From: an uncultured Bilophila sp.
Lineage (GTDB): Bacteria > Desulfobacterota > Desulfovibrionia > Desulfovibrionales > Desulfovibrionaceae
Length of the DNA: 64,000 nucleotides
Assembly (NCBI GenBank): GCA_910585945.1
Contig: CAJUHZ010000004.1
Location: forward strand, 1-64,000
Direction of reading: 5' to 3'
Under the pieces are notes generated by a model. It worked only from the letters and a program-made list of their open reading frames with translations. It was not told the DNA's origin and searched no databases. Position 1 is the stretch's first letter. Each line of letters opens with the position of its first letter. Positions 1 to 7,682 of this stretch are shown in pieces. The position numbers and the translations under genes are program-made.

Positions 1-33
1 GGATTACAGGGGGTTGTTTTTGCGGGGGCATGG
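1..33 (+). repeat. Inverted copy of the cassette crossover site (cut by window edge)
   Basis: The first 33 bases are the exact reverse complement of 1377-1409, which spans the junction of the crossover core in the middle collar cassette. This makes it an inverted copy of the core found at 661, 1397 and 2056. It is truncated by the window start. Confidence 0.75.
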
Positions 34-334
34 GAGCCAGGCGTCAAGTCATTATGGTGTGGTGACGCATCAGAGCGGGGGATTGGGGCAACTCCAGGGA
101 GACGGGATACGGGAAATTCATGCCTCAATCTCTGGAACAGCAAACCGAGGTGTATTCGGGAGTAGCTACACAGGGGGATTTTCTGTTTCAGGCAGCGCAC
201 ACGGTCCCTCTCGTGACGGAGACTGGTCACAAGGGAATACACTCACTTTTTATGCCTCGCGTGTTACTCCTGTGGTTGGTGAGGTCCGTCCCGTCAATAG
301 AGCCGTCCGCTATCTGATCCGCGCCACACCCTGA
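2..334 (+). CDS. Tail-collar variable cassette, plus orientation, 5' end outside window
   Basis: The frame enters at the window edge with DYRGLFLRGHGSQ and ends with RPVNRAVRYLIRATP, the same start and end as the three collar cassettes on the minus strand; the middle is different. Such collar domains occur at the tips of phage tail fibres and PilV adhesins. It lies tail to tail with the cassette at 396-779, like the two-faced segments of known shufflons. No signal peptide or start is seen, so it is probably a silent C-terminal cassette that becomes expressed only when recombined onto the gene at 1809-2348. The ATG at position 14 is inside the domain and is not a credible start. Confidence 0.7.
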   Translation, partial: DYRGLFLRGHGSQASSHYGVVTHQSGGLGQLQGDGIREIHASISGTANRGVFGSSYTGGFSVSGSAHGPSRDGDWSQGNTLTFYASRVTPVVGEVRPVNRAVRYLIRATP

Positions 335-395
335 TCCGAAACAGTGCCATCTTGGAGTTCACCAGGATGGCACTATCATGTCATAGGTCTTCAGA

Positions 396-779
396 TCATG
401 GCCGGGAACGAACGAGATATCTTACCGCGATATTGCGCGGACGGTTTTCTGTACCCTCGCCCACGTCGATAATTCTTGTATTGCAAACATACGCACGGCT
501 ATGCCCTGGAGTCGTTCTCTCAGAAGGTTCCTTGGGGTATCCGCCACCCTCAATTCCTGTCCAGCCGTGATTGTGACTTTGCATCGCGTGGTTTTGCCAG
601 CTTCCTATAGTGCGTCCAGGGTCTATCCCGCGTCCCGCGTCCACGCCGCGCAAGAACTCTCCCCTGTAATCCGGCACCCTCGCCCCCACAAGCGCAAACA
701 GTTCCGGATAGGCGCGCGCCGGCCCGGAAAAGCGTTGTGGAGCATGGGAAATCTGGATATAAGGAGCGGGCACGGTCAC
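396..779 (-). CDS. Tail-collar variable cassette, probably silent
   Basis: About 127 residues starting at a GTG. It lacks a signal peptide and joins the shared AYPELFALVGARVPDYRG block after about 22 residues. The C-terminal part contains a QSHNHGW histidine motif and ends RPRNIAVRYLVRSRP, as in phage tail-collar domains. Between these conserved ends it shows little similarity to the other cassettes. It is read on the same strand as the expressed gene at 1809-2348 and shares the identical 53-bp core at 661-713. The short N-terminal lead (MTVPAPYIQIS) is conserved with the cassette at 1075, so it is repeat-unit sequence rather than a secretion signal. Either a silent donor cassette or, less likely, a cytoplasmic protein. 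Confidence 0.65.
   Translation of the reverse strand: MTVPAPYIQISHAPQRFSGPARAYPELFALVGARVPDYRGEFLRGVDAGRGIDPGRTIGSWQNHAMQSHNHGWTGIEGGGYPKEPSERTTPGHSRAYVCNTRIIDVGEGTENRPRNIAVRYLVRSRP
661..713 (-). repeat. Crossover core, copy B (53 bp)
   Basis: Identical over 53 bases to 1397-1449 and 2056-2108. On the minus strand it encodes YPELFALVGARVPDYRG, the boundary between constant and variable parts of the collar proteins. It is the likely site where segments recombine. Confidence 0.8.
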
Positions 780-833
780 CCTTCCAAACTCTAACGCCCG
801 GGCACGGCGGTAGCAGCAAAGGAGGGTATCACC

Positions 834-905
834 ATGCGAAAGCTGGTTTCTGCCGCGTTCATCGCGCTGATACTTGTCCTGCTGCTGGCCTTAGAGGCCA
901 GATAG
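834..905 (+). CDS. 23-residue hydrophobic peptide, copy 1 (type I toxin-like)
   Basis: ATG CGA AAG CTG follows a strong ribosome site (AAAGGAGGG, seven bases before ATG). The peptide has a basic N-terminus (MRKLV), a run of about 15 hydrophobic residues rich in Leu, Ile, Val and Ala, and a charged end (EAR). A second copy at 1570-1641 differs by several substitutions that are synonymous or mostly swap one hydrophobic residue for another, which suggests the peptide itself is selected. It runs antisense to the lead of the cassette region and is followed by a 12-bp perfect hairpin (912-942) and a terminator. Size and composition resemble Ibs/Fst-type membrane toxins (established families), but no antisense antitoxin RNA has been shown here. 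It could also be a leader peptide. Confidence 0.55.
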   Translation: MRKLVSAAFIALILVLLLALEAR

Positions 906-996
906 CGGTTGACCCCGTATCAGCAGCAACCTGATACGGGGTCTAAAACTAGTCTGTAGCCGGTGACCGTGTGACAAGGCGCTATGCGCCGTGCCC

Positions 997-1037
997 ACCC
1001 CGGTTTCTGTGTCCAGCAGGAACCGGGGTTCCTTTTT
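997..1037 (+). terminator. Rho-independent terminator after peptide copy 1
   Basis: ACCCCGGTT pairs with AACCGGGGT, extended by CTG/CAG around a GTGTCCAG loop region, and is followed by TCCTTTTTC. The same structure follows peptide copy 2. Confidence 0.65.
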
Positions 1038-1074
1038 CAAATAACCACTCACAAAGCTTCTGGCAAGTGGATGA

Positions 1075-1515
1075 TCAGGGCAAAGCCCGGATCAGGTAGC
1101 GTACAGCCATATTGACAGGCCGGTTTTCATTGGCCGTAGGTACAACTCGACTGGTATTTAACCGGGCAAGATACCAACCAGACCCATTACGCAAATCGAA
1201 TTCTGGTTGCGAGCTAACATATTCAATTGCTCCATTTCCACCATTTTTTGTCCAACCAATATCACCTGTAATATTTCGTGTCCCGTCTCCTTGAATTTGA
1301 TTCAATGCCCCAGAGGAATGCGTAGTCGACGTAACGCCTACGGTGGAGCCGTTATTTTTTGAATGTGTTTGTGAACCATGCCCCCGCAAAAACAACCCCC
1401 TGTAATCCGGCACCCTCGCCCCCACAAGCGCAAACAGTTCCGGATAGGCCTGTGCCGGCCTGAAAAAGCGTTGTGGAGTGCGGGAAATCTGGATATAAGG
1501 AGCGGGCACGGTCAT
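1075..1515 (-). CDS. Tail-collar variable cassette, probably silent
   Basis: About 146 residues from an ATG at 1515, beginning MTVPAPYIQIS as in the cassette at 396. The shared YPELFALVGARVPDYRG block is followed by GLFLRGHGSQ, a unique middle part, and the conserved end RPVNMAVRYLIRALP. It has no signal peptide. Its core (1397-1449) is identical to the other copies, and its junction with the variable part matches the inverted copy at the window start over 33 bases. Role inferred: alternative C-terminus for the secreted collar protein at 1809-2348. The long in-frame upstream extension (to 1665) runs antisense through peptide gene copy 2 and is not taken as coding. Confidence 0.65.
   Translation of the reverse strand: MTVPAPYIQISRTPQRFFRPAQAYPELFALVGARVPDYRGLFLRGHGSQTHSKNNGSTVGVTSTTHSSGALNQIQGDGTRNITGDIGWTKNGGNGAIEYVSSQPEFDLRNGSGWYLARLNTSRVVPTANENRPVNMAVRYLIRALP
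1397..1449 (-). repeat. Crossover core, copy C (53 bp)
   Basis: Identical to 661-713 and 2056-2108. Homology with the 661 copy continues upstream through the peptide gene and terminators to the end of the neighbouring collar cassette, giving tandem units of about 0.7 kb. Confidence 0.8.
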
Positions 1516-1569
1516 CCTTCCAAACTCTAACGCCTGGGCACGGCGGTAGCAGCAAAGGAGGGTATCACC

Positions 1570-1641
1570 ATGCGAAAGCTGGTTTTTGCCGCGATCCTCG
1601 CACTGGTACTTGTCCTGTTGCTGGCTTCCGAGGCCAGATAG
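1570..1641 (+). CDS. 23-residue hydrophobic peptide, copy 2 (type I toxin-like)
   Basis: Second copy of the peptide at 834-905, with the same AAAGGAGGG ribosome site and spacing. It keeps MRKLV, the hydrophobic core (LVLVLLLA) and the EAR end. Differences include synonymous changes (gcg/gca, ctg/ttg, gcc/gct) and hydrophobic exchanges (F/I, I/L, I/V), with one S/F and one L/S change. A perfect 12-bp hairpin (1648-1678) and a terminator follow. Function unknown; a membrane-active toxin, leader peptide or small membrane regulator are all possible. Confidence 0.55.
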   Translation: MRKLVFAAILALVLVLLLASEAR

Positions 1642-1731
1642 CAGTTGACCCCGTATCAGGTGCAAGCTGATACGGGGTTAAAATTGGCCCCTAGCAGGTG
1701 ACCGTGTAAACTGGCGCTATGCGCCGTGCCC

Positions 1732-1770
1732 ACCCCGGTTTCTGTGTCCGCAGGAACCGGGGTTCCCTTT
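1732..1770 (+). terminator. Rho-independent terminator after peptide copy 2
   Basis: ACCCCGGTTTCTG pairs with CAGGAACCGGGGT (one G-T pair) and is followed by TCCCTTTTC. Same position relative to the peptide as the copy at 997. Confidence 0.6.
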
Positions 1771-1808
1771 TCAGATAACCGCTTACAAAGCTTCTGGCAA
1801 GTGGCTGA

Positions 1809-2348
1809 TCAGGGCAATGCCCGGATCAGGTAGCGTACAGCCTTGTTGACGGGGCGTGTTTCCATGTCAAGGCCATCTCCCGCATAGTCGGTATAGGCTG
1901 TGCCGCTCAGAGGCAAATTGCCTCCCCCGCGTACACGCGGTCCATGATCGCTTTCATCCGTGCCGACTTCCATACTATGCCGGTGCGACTTAACGGTATC
2001 GCCCTGATAAACTCCCAAAGCTCCGCTTTTCCCACCTACTCCCCTCAGAAAAAGCCCCCTGTAATCCGGCACCCTCGCCCCCACAAGCGCAAACAGTTCC
2101 GGATAGGCTGTCTGCGATACGGCTTGTCCGTTACATTCCAGCCAGTTATCCATATCTTCCGGATTGCTTGCAACCGGCCATGCGACGATGGTTCCGACAG
2201 GGACGCCGCCACCCGCGTTTTTGGCCTCCACGGCGACAGTCATGGGGTTGAAGGCGACAGCGTCCGCACCAATGGCGGGCGACGGGATGAACGCCAGCAA
2301 AAGAAAAAAGAAAAGGAAATACAAGGAGAAAAAACGTCTTGTTCGCAT
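1809..2348 (-). CDS. Secreted tail-collar protein, expressed member of the cassette array
   Basis: About 179 residues from the ATG at 2348 (ribosome site AGGGGAGA just upstream; the longer TTG start is less likely). Residues 1-28 form a clear signal peptide (MRTRRFFSLYF, a long hydrophobic stretch, then SPAIGA). The mature part has PVGTIVAWPV and NWLECNGQAV, typical of phage tail-collar domains. The shared crossover block, a variable region with KSHRHS, and the end RPVNKAVRYLIRALP follow. It is the only collar gene here with a secretion signal, so it is probably the expression site. Known relatives sit at the tips of tail fibres or PilV pili and bind cell surfaces. Likely role: exported adhesin or receptor-recognition tip for mating, with its C-terminus exchangeable with downstream cassettes. 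Confidence 0.75.
   Translation of the reverse strand: MRTRRFFSLYFLFFFLLLAFIPSPAIGADAVAFNPMTVAVEAKNAGGGVPVGTIVAWPVASNPEDMDNWLECNGQAVSQTAYPELFALVGARVPDYRGLFLRGVGGKSGALGVYQGDTVKSHRHSMEVGTDESDHGPRVRGGGNLPLSGTAYTDYAGDGLDMETRPVNKAVRYLIRALP
2056..2108 (-). repeat. Crossover core, copy D (53 bp), inside the expressed gene
   Basis: Identical to 661-713 and 1397-1449. It marks the point in the expressed collar gene where the constant N-terminal part meets the exchangeable C-terminal part. Confidence 0.8.
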
Positions 2349-2394
2349 ACTCTCTCCCCTGGTGGAGAGCCGGGGCAAGCCGGCTCCCGCAGGA

Positions 2395-3270
2395 TTACTT
2401 GCTCAGGGCTTCCACCACGGCGGCCACCCGCGCGCAGGCGTCGGCCTTCAGCAGAAATGTGGCGTCCGCCTCGTCGCCCTTTTCGCCTTTGGGAAGCTTG
2501 AGGCCGGCGATGCTCAGATCGTCCGCCAGCGAGAACGTCAGTTCCTGGTCATCTTCCGTGGCGATCAGGGCCATTTTGCTGATCCGCAGTCCGTCGGCCA
2601 GGGCTGTAGCCACGGCTCCCTGATTGTTGACCACAACCACTTGCGCCCTGTCTTCCTGATGTTCCGGCGTGACCAGGGTCACCGAAGATCCGGCGGCGAT
2701 CTCCATGCCGTTCACCGACAGGCTTTCGCGGAAAACTCTGGCGAAGAAATCCGCCATGTCCACGCCCGGCGCAACCGGAACCGGCACGACGCCGAATGTT
2801 CTGTGAAACAGATCCAGCAGGATGTTCAGCACGGTCTCCGAGGCCGTGGAGACGTACAGGCGATCCGCATCCAGATCCCAGATGCAGTCAACCAGAGACG
2901 GCAGATAATCGGCTCTGGCCGTCACTTCATCGGTAATGCGCTCTTTCAGTTCCTTTTTCCGTTTGGCGGAAACCTTGCCGCCATTGGCAGCAGCTTCATC
3001 CCGGACAGCTTCAGCCAGACGGATTTTGATCGCCGCGCCGGAGGGCTTGCGTTCGTCGATTCGCAGGGAAAAGGCCAGAAAGCGACCGTGATCAATACCG
3101 AAATCAAACGCGAGATCCAGCGGATTGCCAAGACCGACCCACCCTACCCGTTTTCCGTCCGGGCCGGGCGTGGGCGAAAAGCCGTGCTCCCGCAGCCTGT
3201 CGGCATCCGGATTTTTGGCTGGAGCCTCGAAGATTTTCAGAGCGGTTGTGGAACTCATGAAACCGGACAT
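2395..3270 (-). CDS. rdgC: RdgC-like recombination-associated protein
   Basis: 291 residues from the ATG at 3270 (AAGGAG five bases upstream). Length and layout match RdgC, a ring-shaped DNA-binding protein that modulates RecA recombination and is often carried by mobile elements. Supporting features are an N-terminal block with GWVGLGNP, a charged helix with SAKRKKELKERITDEV, then SLVDCIWDLDADRLYVSTAS, which fits the RdgC pattern of a conserved Trp-x-Asp followed by a strand and helix. The gene starts 11 bases after the topoisomerase stop, so the two are probably cotranscribed. It would act on incoming or transferring element DNA. Assignment is by family pattern from memory; sequence identity was not computed. 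Confidence 0.7.
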   Translation of the reverse strand: MSGFMSSTTALKIFEAPAKNPDADRLREHGFSPTPGPDGKRVGWVGLGNPLDLAFDFGIDHGRFLAFSLRIDERKPSGAAIKIRLAEAVRDEAAANGGKVSAKRKKELKERITDEVTARADYLPSLVDCIWDLDADRLYVSTASETVLNILLDLFHRTFGVVPVPVAPGVDMADFFARVFRESLSVNGMEIAAGSSVTLVTPEHQEDRAQVVVVNNQGAVATALADGLRISKMALIATEDDQELTFSLADDLSIAGLKLPKGEKGDEADATFLLKADACARVAAVVEALSK

Positions 3271-3281
3271 GTGCACTCCTT

Positions 3282-5420
3282 TTACTTCGGAAGGTTTTCA
3301 AAATCAGGCGTTCCGTCTGCCTTGACCCAATAGCTTTGTCTGCATTTCGGATATCCCGTGCAGTTGAACTTCTTGTAGGGCTTGCCGCTTTGCTTCCCTA
3401 TTCCTTCATAAAGCGTGAGGGGCTTGCCGCACTTTACGCATTTGTATTCCGTCACTTCGCGCGGCTTCCGGGCAACGGGTTTGCCGTCAACATTGTCATA
3501 TGTCGCGCCGCATTCCTTGTCCGAGCAGGAGAAAAAGTCATAGGCGCGGCCGTTTTTTTCGCCTTTGACATGGTTCAACGGCTTGCCGCATGTATCACAG
3601 CAAAATTCGGTCTGAGCGGGCTTTTCCCGCTTGGCTCCAGGCCGACCCTGAGCATCAGCGAAAGACGCTCCGCAGGCTTTGCAACGCCAATAGTTGTAGC
3701 CTTTTTCCCTGGAGTACAGATGCGCGAACTGTTCCCTGTCGCCGCATTCAGGGCAAGGGACGACATGTTTCTCCTGAAAAACCGTCAATTCGCTGGAGAG
3801 CTTGTCATACATGGTTCCCAGGCAGGCCGCATACGTCAGTTTGCCGCTGGCCACATCGTCAAGCGCGTCCTCCATCGACCTGGTAAAATCCAGATCAAGG
3901 AAGCTGAAACAGGGCTGGAGGGCATCAACAAGCTTTTCACCGCGCGGAGTGGGGACAAGACAGCCCTTTTCTTCCCGCAGGTAGTCCCGCGAAGTGATGT
4001 TTTCCAGAATGGCCGCATAGGTGGCCGGACGCCCGATGCCGCGTTTTTCCATTTCTCTGACGAGCGTCGCTTCCTTGAAACGCGGCTTCGGCTTTGTCTT
4101 TTTCGTGGACACCAGGCCTTGCAGAGCGACAACTTGTCCGTTTGGCTTGAGTTCCGGCACGGCATTGCTCGGCTCTTCCTCTTTTTCTTCCGAGTCGTCC
4201 GAGGCCAGGACTTCTTTCCAGCCTTTTTCAAGGAGCGTCCGGCCTCTGGCCTCAAAGACGGCCGGTTTGCCGTCCACGTCCGCGCCGAGTCGACCGACAC
4301 GAACGGCAAAAACGGCATCCGCCAGTTGCGAAGCCAGGGCGCGGATCCGGATCAACGAATATAACGCCTTTTCGTCGGCGCTTTCCCCGGCTGTTTCCAC
4401 GTCAATATGTGTCGGCCGGATCGCCTCATGAGCCTCTTGCGCCCCGTCCTTGCTTTTCCATGTCCGGGGTTTTTCCGGGAGCGGCAGACCTTGCGCATCG
4501 GCATAGGCGCGGATTTCAACAATGGCGCTTTCGCTCAGGTTCGGGCTGTCCGTCCGCATGTAGGTGATGTGCCCGGCCTCATAGAGCTTTTGCGCCAGAT
4601 CCATTGTCTTTTTTGGCTTGAACTTCAGGGCATTGCTCGCGGCCTGTTGCAGGCTGGACGTGGTGAACGGCGCGGGCGGCGCGGCCCGGCTTTCCTTTTC
4701 CTCAAAGGACAGCACGTCCAGAGTGCGGACAGCGGCCACCTTTTCGGCAACGGCCTTGTCCAGCACATAGTCCTGATCTTCGGCAAGCCAGCCCTCTTTC
4801 GGGAGCCAGACGGCTTTCCAGCCGTCCGAAATGTTCTCCACCCGCTCAAAAAGAAGCTCGACGCCGTAATGCGTGGTGGAGACAAACGCCTTTATTTCCC
4901 GCTCCCGCTCCACAATGAGCCGCACGGCCGGGCTTTGCACCCGCCCGGCGGACATCTTGTTTTCAGCCACAGCCCGGCACAGGGGGCCGGAAACCATGTA
5001 CCCCACAAGGCGATCCAGGGCCCGGCGCGCTTCCTGGGCATGGACAAGCGCCATGTCAAGTTCGCGCGGGTTGGCAATGCCCGCTTCCACATCCGCCTTG
5101 GTGATCGCGGTATAGGTGACGCGCTTGTAGCTGGACAGGCCGAAAACATCCTTGAGGTGCCAGGCAATGGCTTCGCCCTCTCTGTCCGGGTCCGAAGCGA
5201 GATAGACTTCATCGGCTTGCTGAATAAGCGATTGCAGCCGGTTCACCACATCGGGCTTGGACACAACGTAGTTGGGCTTGAAGGCCGGAGGAATCAGCCC
5301 GTAATCCTGATCCGGCAGATCCCGGATATGGCCGACGCTGGCGGCAACCCGCCAGTCCTGATCCAAAAAGCTTTGCAGCTTCTTGATCTTGCCGGGACTT
5401 TCAACAATGAGCAGTTTCAT
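3282..5420 (-). CDS. topA: Type IA DNA topoisomerase (element-borne TopA/TopB type)
   Basis: 712 residues. The N-terminal Toprim domain begins LLIVESPGKIKKLQSFL, with the acidic motif YLASDPDREGEAIAWHLK. The active-site Tyr is in GHITYMRTDSPNLSESA, followed by the conserved EAHEAIRPTH. Three C-terminal zinc-finger modules (Cys pairs in CPECGD, CDTCGK and CVKCGK) resemble the tail of bacterial topoisomerase I. It relaxes negatively supercoiled DNA by single-strand passage. Conjugative elements often carry their own copy, presumably to handle DNA during transfer. The start overlaps the stop of the upstream small gene (ATGA), indicating translational coupling. Confidence 0.93.
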   Translation of the reverse strand: MKLLIVESPGKIKKLQSFLDQDWRVAASVGHIRDLPDQDYGLIPPAFKPNYVVSKPDVVNRLQSLIQQADEVYLASDPDREGEAIAWHLKDVFGLSSYKRVTYTAITKADVEAGIANPRELDMALVHAQEARRALDRLVGYMVSGPLCRAVAENKMSAGRVQSPAVRLIVEREREIKAFVSTTHYGVELLFERVENISDGWKAVWLPKEGWLAEDQDYVLDKAVAEKVAAVRTLDVLSFEEKESRAAPPAPFTTSSLQQAASNALKFKPKKTMDLAQKLYEAGHITYMRTDSPNLSESAIVEIRAYADAQGLPLPEKPRTWKSKDGAQEAHEAIRPTHIDVETAGESADEKALYSLIRIRALASQLADAVFAVRVGRLGADVDGKPAVFEARGRTLLEKGWKEVLASDDSEEKEEEPSNAVPELKPNGQVVALQGLVSTKKTKPKPRFKEATLVREMEKRGIGRPATYAAILENITSRDYLREEKGCLVPTPRGEKLVDALQPCFSFLDLDFTRSMEDALDDVASGKLTYAACLGTMYDKLSSELTVFQEKHVVPCPECGDREQFAHLYSREKGYNYWRCKACGASFADAQGRPGAKREKPAQTEFCCDTCGKPLNHVKGEKNGRAYDFFSCSDKECGATYDNVDGKPVARKPREVTEYKCVKCGKPLTLYEGIGKQSGKPYKKFNCTGYPKCRQSYWVKADGTPDFENLPK

Positions 5421-5602
5421 TCTTTTGCTCCATATACAGTATGAAATGTTTGGTACTCTGCTATTTCTTCACGAAGTTGTAATAAAAGTTTTGTTGCCTC
5501 TTGAAGTTCTGAAATCGCATCACGAGCGATTTTTTGGAGTGTTACAGCATGTTCTTGTATGTCTTCCGCTTGAGCCATCAGCTCAAAAAGTTTTTCATCC
5601 AC
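5417..5602 (-). CDS. Small helical/coiled-coil protein, unknown
   Basis: 61 residues from a GTG at 5602, chosen because AAGGAG lies seven bases upstream and the start overlaps the stop of the ArdC-like gene (GTGGATGA). The longer frame back to 5656 lies inside the upstream gene. The protein is predicted to be mostly helical, with a heptad-like pattern (EDIQEHAVTLQKIARDAISE) and many Glu, Gln and Leu residues. The stop overlaps the topoisomerase ATG. Sandwiched by overlaps on both sides, it is very likely a real operon member. Function not recognised. Confidence 0.6.
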   Translation of the reverse strand: MDEKLFELMAQAEDIQEHAVTLQKIARDAISELQEATKLLLQLREEIAEYQTFHTVYGAKE

Positions 5603-7682
5603 GCTCAAACTCCTTGCTTTTCTCCCTGATGCCAAGCTGTTTCCGAACAGTCTCAAGACCGCGCGACTGATGCAGATCGTTGAAGTCGGTCAGTCCTCTG
5701 GCTGTTTCCTCTTTGGTGAAAGTCGGAACGATAACCCTTCCGCCAACAGACTTTGCGGCCTTTTCCGCTTTTTCAACGCCGACATTATTCACGCGGCCAT
5801 CCTGTTTCATGGCGTGATCGTTGTCCGCGCAAATGGTTATTTGCGCCTGTGGATACCGTTCACGGATTTTTTGGGCGACAGGCTCAAGATTGCCCGCGTC
5901 AAACGCCACGGCCACAGGTTTTTGTGACGCCATGTAAAGGCTCGCTCCTGTGGCGTAGCCTTCACACAGAACAATTTCAGATTGCGAGAGATCCTTGTCG
6001 CCGCCGATCAGATGGAAATTTCCTGTCTTCTCCATGCCGGAAGCGAACGACTTTTGCCCATCGGGGCCAATGGCCTGAATTCCCCGCAGTTCGCCGCCCA
6101 CGTTGCGGAGCGGGACGATCAGATTGCCCTGATCCTGCCTGAGGCCAAAGGCGGCAACGCCTTTTTTCTCCAGGTAGGGATGCTCTCCGGCAGGCTCAAA
6201 GTTGTCCCACAAGCCCCGGCAGCGTTCGGCGGCCGCATCCCGCGCCTGAGCGCGTTCCCGTTCGGCCTGCTCGCGACGCGCGGCGTGTTCTGCTTTCTGG
6301 CGCTCTTGTTCGGCCGGGGAAAGCAGCACGCCCGAGGCCACCAGCTTGACCTTTTCGCCGGTGGAATGGTTTTGCGCCCATCCGGCCGGGCGGCCATCCG
6401 CATGGAGGCAATACGCGCCATCCAGGCCACGGCCATTTTTGGCCAAAAGCGGAACCCGGTGCGTTTTGCCGTCCATTTCCGGAAGCTGACCCTTCAGATC
6501 AAGGCCCAGATCTTCCAGCTTGCGGGCAAACTCATGCTGAGGATCAAGGCATTTTTGTGGCTGAATCCGCTTCTCCGGGGAGAGCCACTTGCGCAACGGC
6601 GCAAGATCAACGCCTTCCGGGGCATACCACTGTTTTTGTTTGCCGTCCCAACGCGCGCCATGCGCCTTGGCGGACTCTTTTTCCCGGTAAGGCACATGCA
6701 AATACGTCTTTGACAAAGCCGGATCTGTCGTCATTGCCTGATCCGACATGGCTTGCCGCTGTTCCCGTGCCGTCTCCTTGCCATGCTCTTTCCGCATTTC
6801 AAGCTCCAGAACATAATCCTTGATATGTTCGGCATCCCGGCAGGCACGCATGATCTCCATAGGCTCATCCCGAAGGTCCTTGATCCAGCTTTGCACATAG
6901 GCCGCGTGCTGGCCGGGATCATGGCCGACGCCGATATCCTGGCCGAGCATCCAGGACGCGATTTCCGCCCGCAGTTCCTCTCTGGCGTATGTCGTCGATC
7001 CAAAAGGGCCAAATTCCCGATTCATCCGCGAAGGATGCCCTGTCCAGTGTCCGAGTTCATGCAGGGCTGTCGCGTAATACTTGTCAGCAGCGTCAAAACT
7101 GCTTTTGGGCGTGAGATGGATTTCATCAGTTCCCGGACGGTAAAAGTTTCGATCCGGTTGATCGTGCCTGATGACCGCTCCGGATCGGGCAAGTATGGAT
7201 TCCGCCTTTTCATGGGGATCCCATGCGTATTCAAGTTCCTTTTTTTCAAGCGGGGGAAGACCTTCAACCTGTGTCCCGTTGAAAACCTGAGAAAAGCGAA
7301 TAACCGGCCTTTCCAGACGCACAGTTTCTTTTTCCGGATTTCCGTCCTCACCCAAAACAGGTTTTCCGTGTTCATCCCGTTTATCTTCTTCACGAGTGAA
7401 CTGGTAAAAGACGATAGTTGTTGAATGACTACCCTTTTTTATTCTGTAGCCCGCATCATTGGCCTGCTTGAGCGTCATCCAGCGCGGATCGTCATACCCT
7501 GCCAGGGCCAGATTCAGCCGGTTGACGCCCTTGTACACCGTGCCGGAAACAGGATTGCGCGGAGCCAGATTCTCGGCGGGCGTCCAGGGCTTTTGCCAGG
7601 GAGCCGTTCCCGCTTCCAGCAGACCGATGATTTTTTCCGCAAACGCCTCATGAAAAGGCTTTTTGGGTTCAGTCTTCTTCAT
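5595..7682 (-). CDS. ArdC-like antirestriction/ssDNA-binding protein fused to a Toprim domain
   Basis: 695 residues from MKKTEPKKPF. Residues 1-135 resemble the ArdC N-terminal ssDNA-binding domain (LLEAGTAPWQKPW, VNRLNLAL, IKKGSHSTTIVF). A zincin-like metallopeptidase part follows with HELGH at about 208-212. Around 335-380 there is a DUF5710-type segment (GARWDGKQKQWYAP), and near 560-620 a Toprim domain (IVLCEGYATGASLY, then ICADND). ArdC proteins protect incoming single-stranded DNA from restriction; the Toprim part resembles conjugative primases such as TraC. It likely travels with or shields the transferred strand. The start overlaps the upstream 59-residue gene. The longer frame to 7823 lies inside that gene and is rejected. 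Confidence 0.85.
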   Translation of the reverse strand: MKKTEPKKPFHEAFAEKIIGLLEAGTAPWQKPWTPAENLAPRNPVSGTVYKGVNRLNLALAGYDDPRWMTLKQANDAGYRIKKGSHSTTIVFYQFTREEDKRDEHGKPVLGEDGNPEKETVRLERPVIRFSQVFNGTQVEGLPPLEKKELEYAWDPHEKAESILARSGAVIRHDQPDRNFYRPGTDEIHLTPKSSFDAADKYYATALHELGHWTGHPSRMNREFGPFGSTTYAREELRAEIASWMLGQDIGVGHDPGQHAAYVQSWIKDLRDEPMEIMRACRDAEHIKDYVLELEMRKEHGKETAREQRQAMSDQAMTTDPALSKTYLHVPYREKESAKAHGARWDGKQKQWYAPEGVDLAPLRKWLSPEKRIQPQKCLDPQHEFARKLEDLGLDLKGQLPEMDGKTHRVPLLAKNGRGLDGAYCLHADGRPAGWAQNHSTGEKVKLVASGVLLSPAEQERQKAEHAARREQAERERAQARDAAAERCRGLWDNFEPAGEHPYLEKKGVAAFGLRQDQGNLIVPLRNVGGELRGIQAIGPDGQKSFASGMEKTGNFHLIGGDKDLSQSEIVLCEGYATGASLYMASQKPVAVAFDAGNLEPVAQKIRERYPQAQITICADNDHAMKQDGRVNNVGVEKAEKAAKSVGGRVIVPTFTKEETARGLTDFNDLHQSRGLETVRKQLGIREKSKEFERG

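Noticed and set aside
1075..1665. Extended start of the middle collar cassette at 1665
   Set aside because: The extension runs antisense through the conserved peptide gene and lacks a signal peptide or ribosome site.
661..2108. Direct repeats read as a CRISPR array
   Set aside because: Only three copies, spaced about 0.7 kb apart and lying inside coding cassettes; no cas genes.
1..2348. Diversity-generating retroelement as source of cassette variation
   Set aside because: No reverse transcriptase or template repeat is visible, and the variation is in whole segments with different lengths rather than scattered adenine changes.
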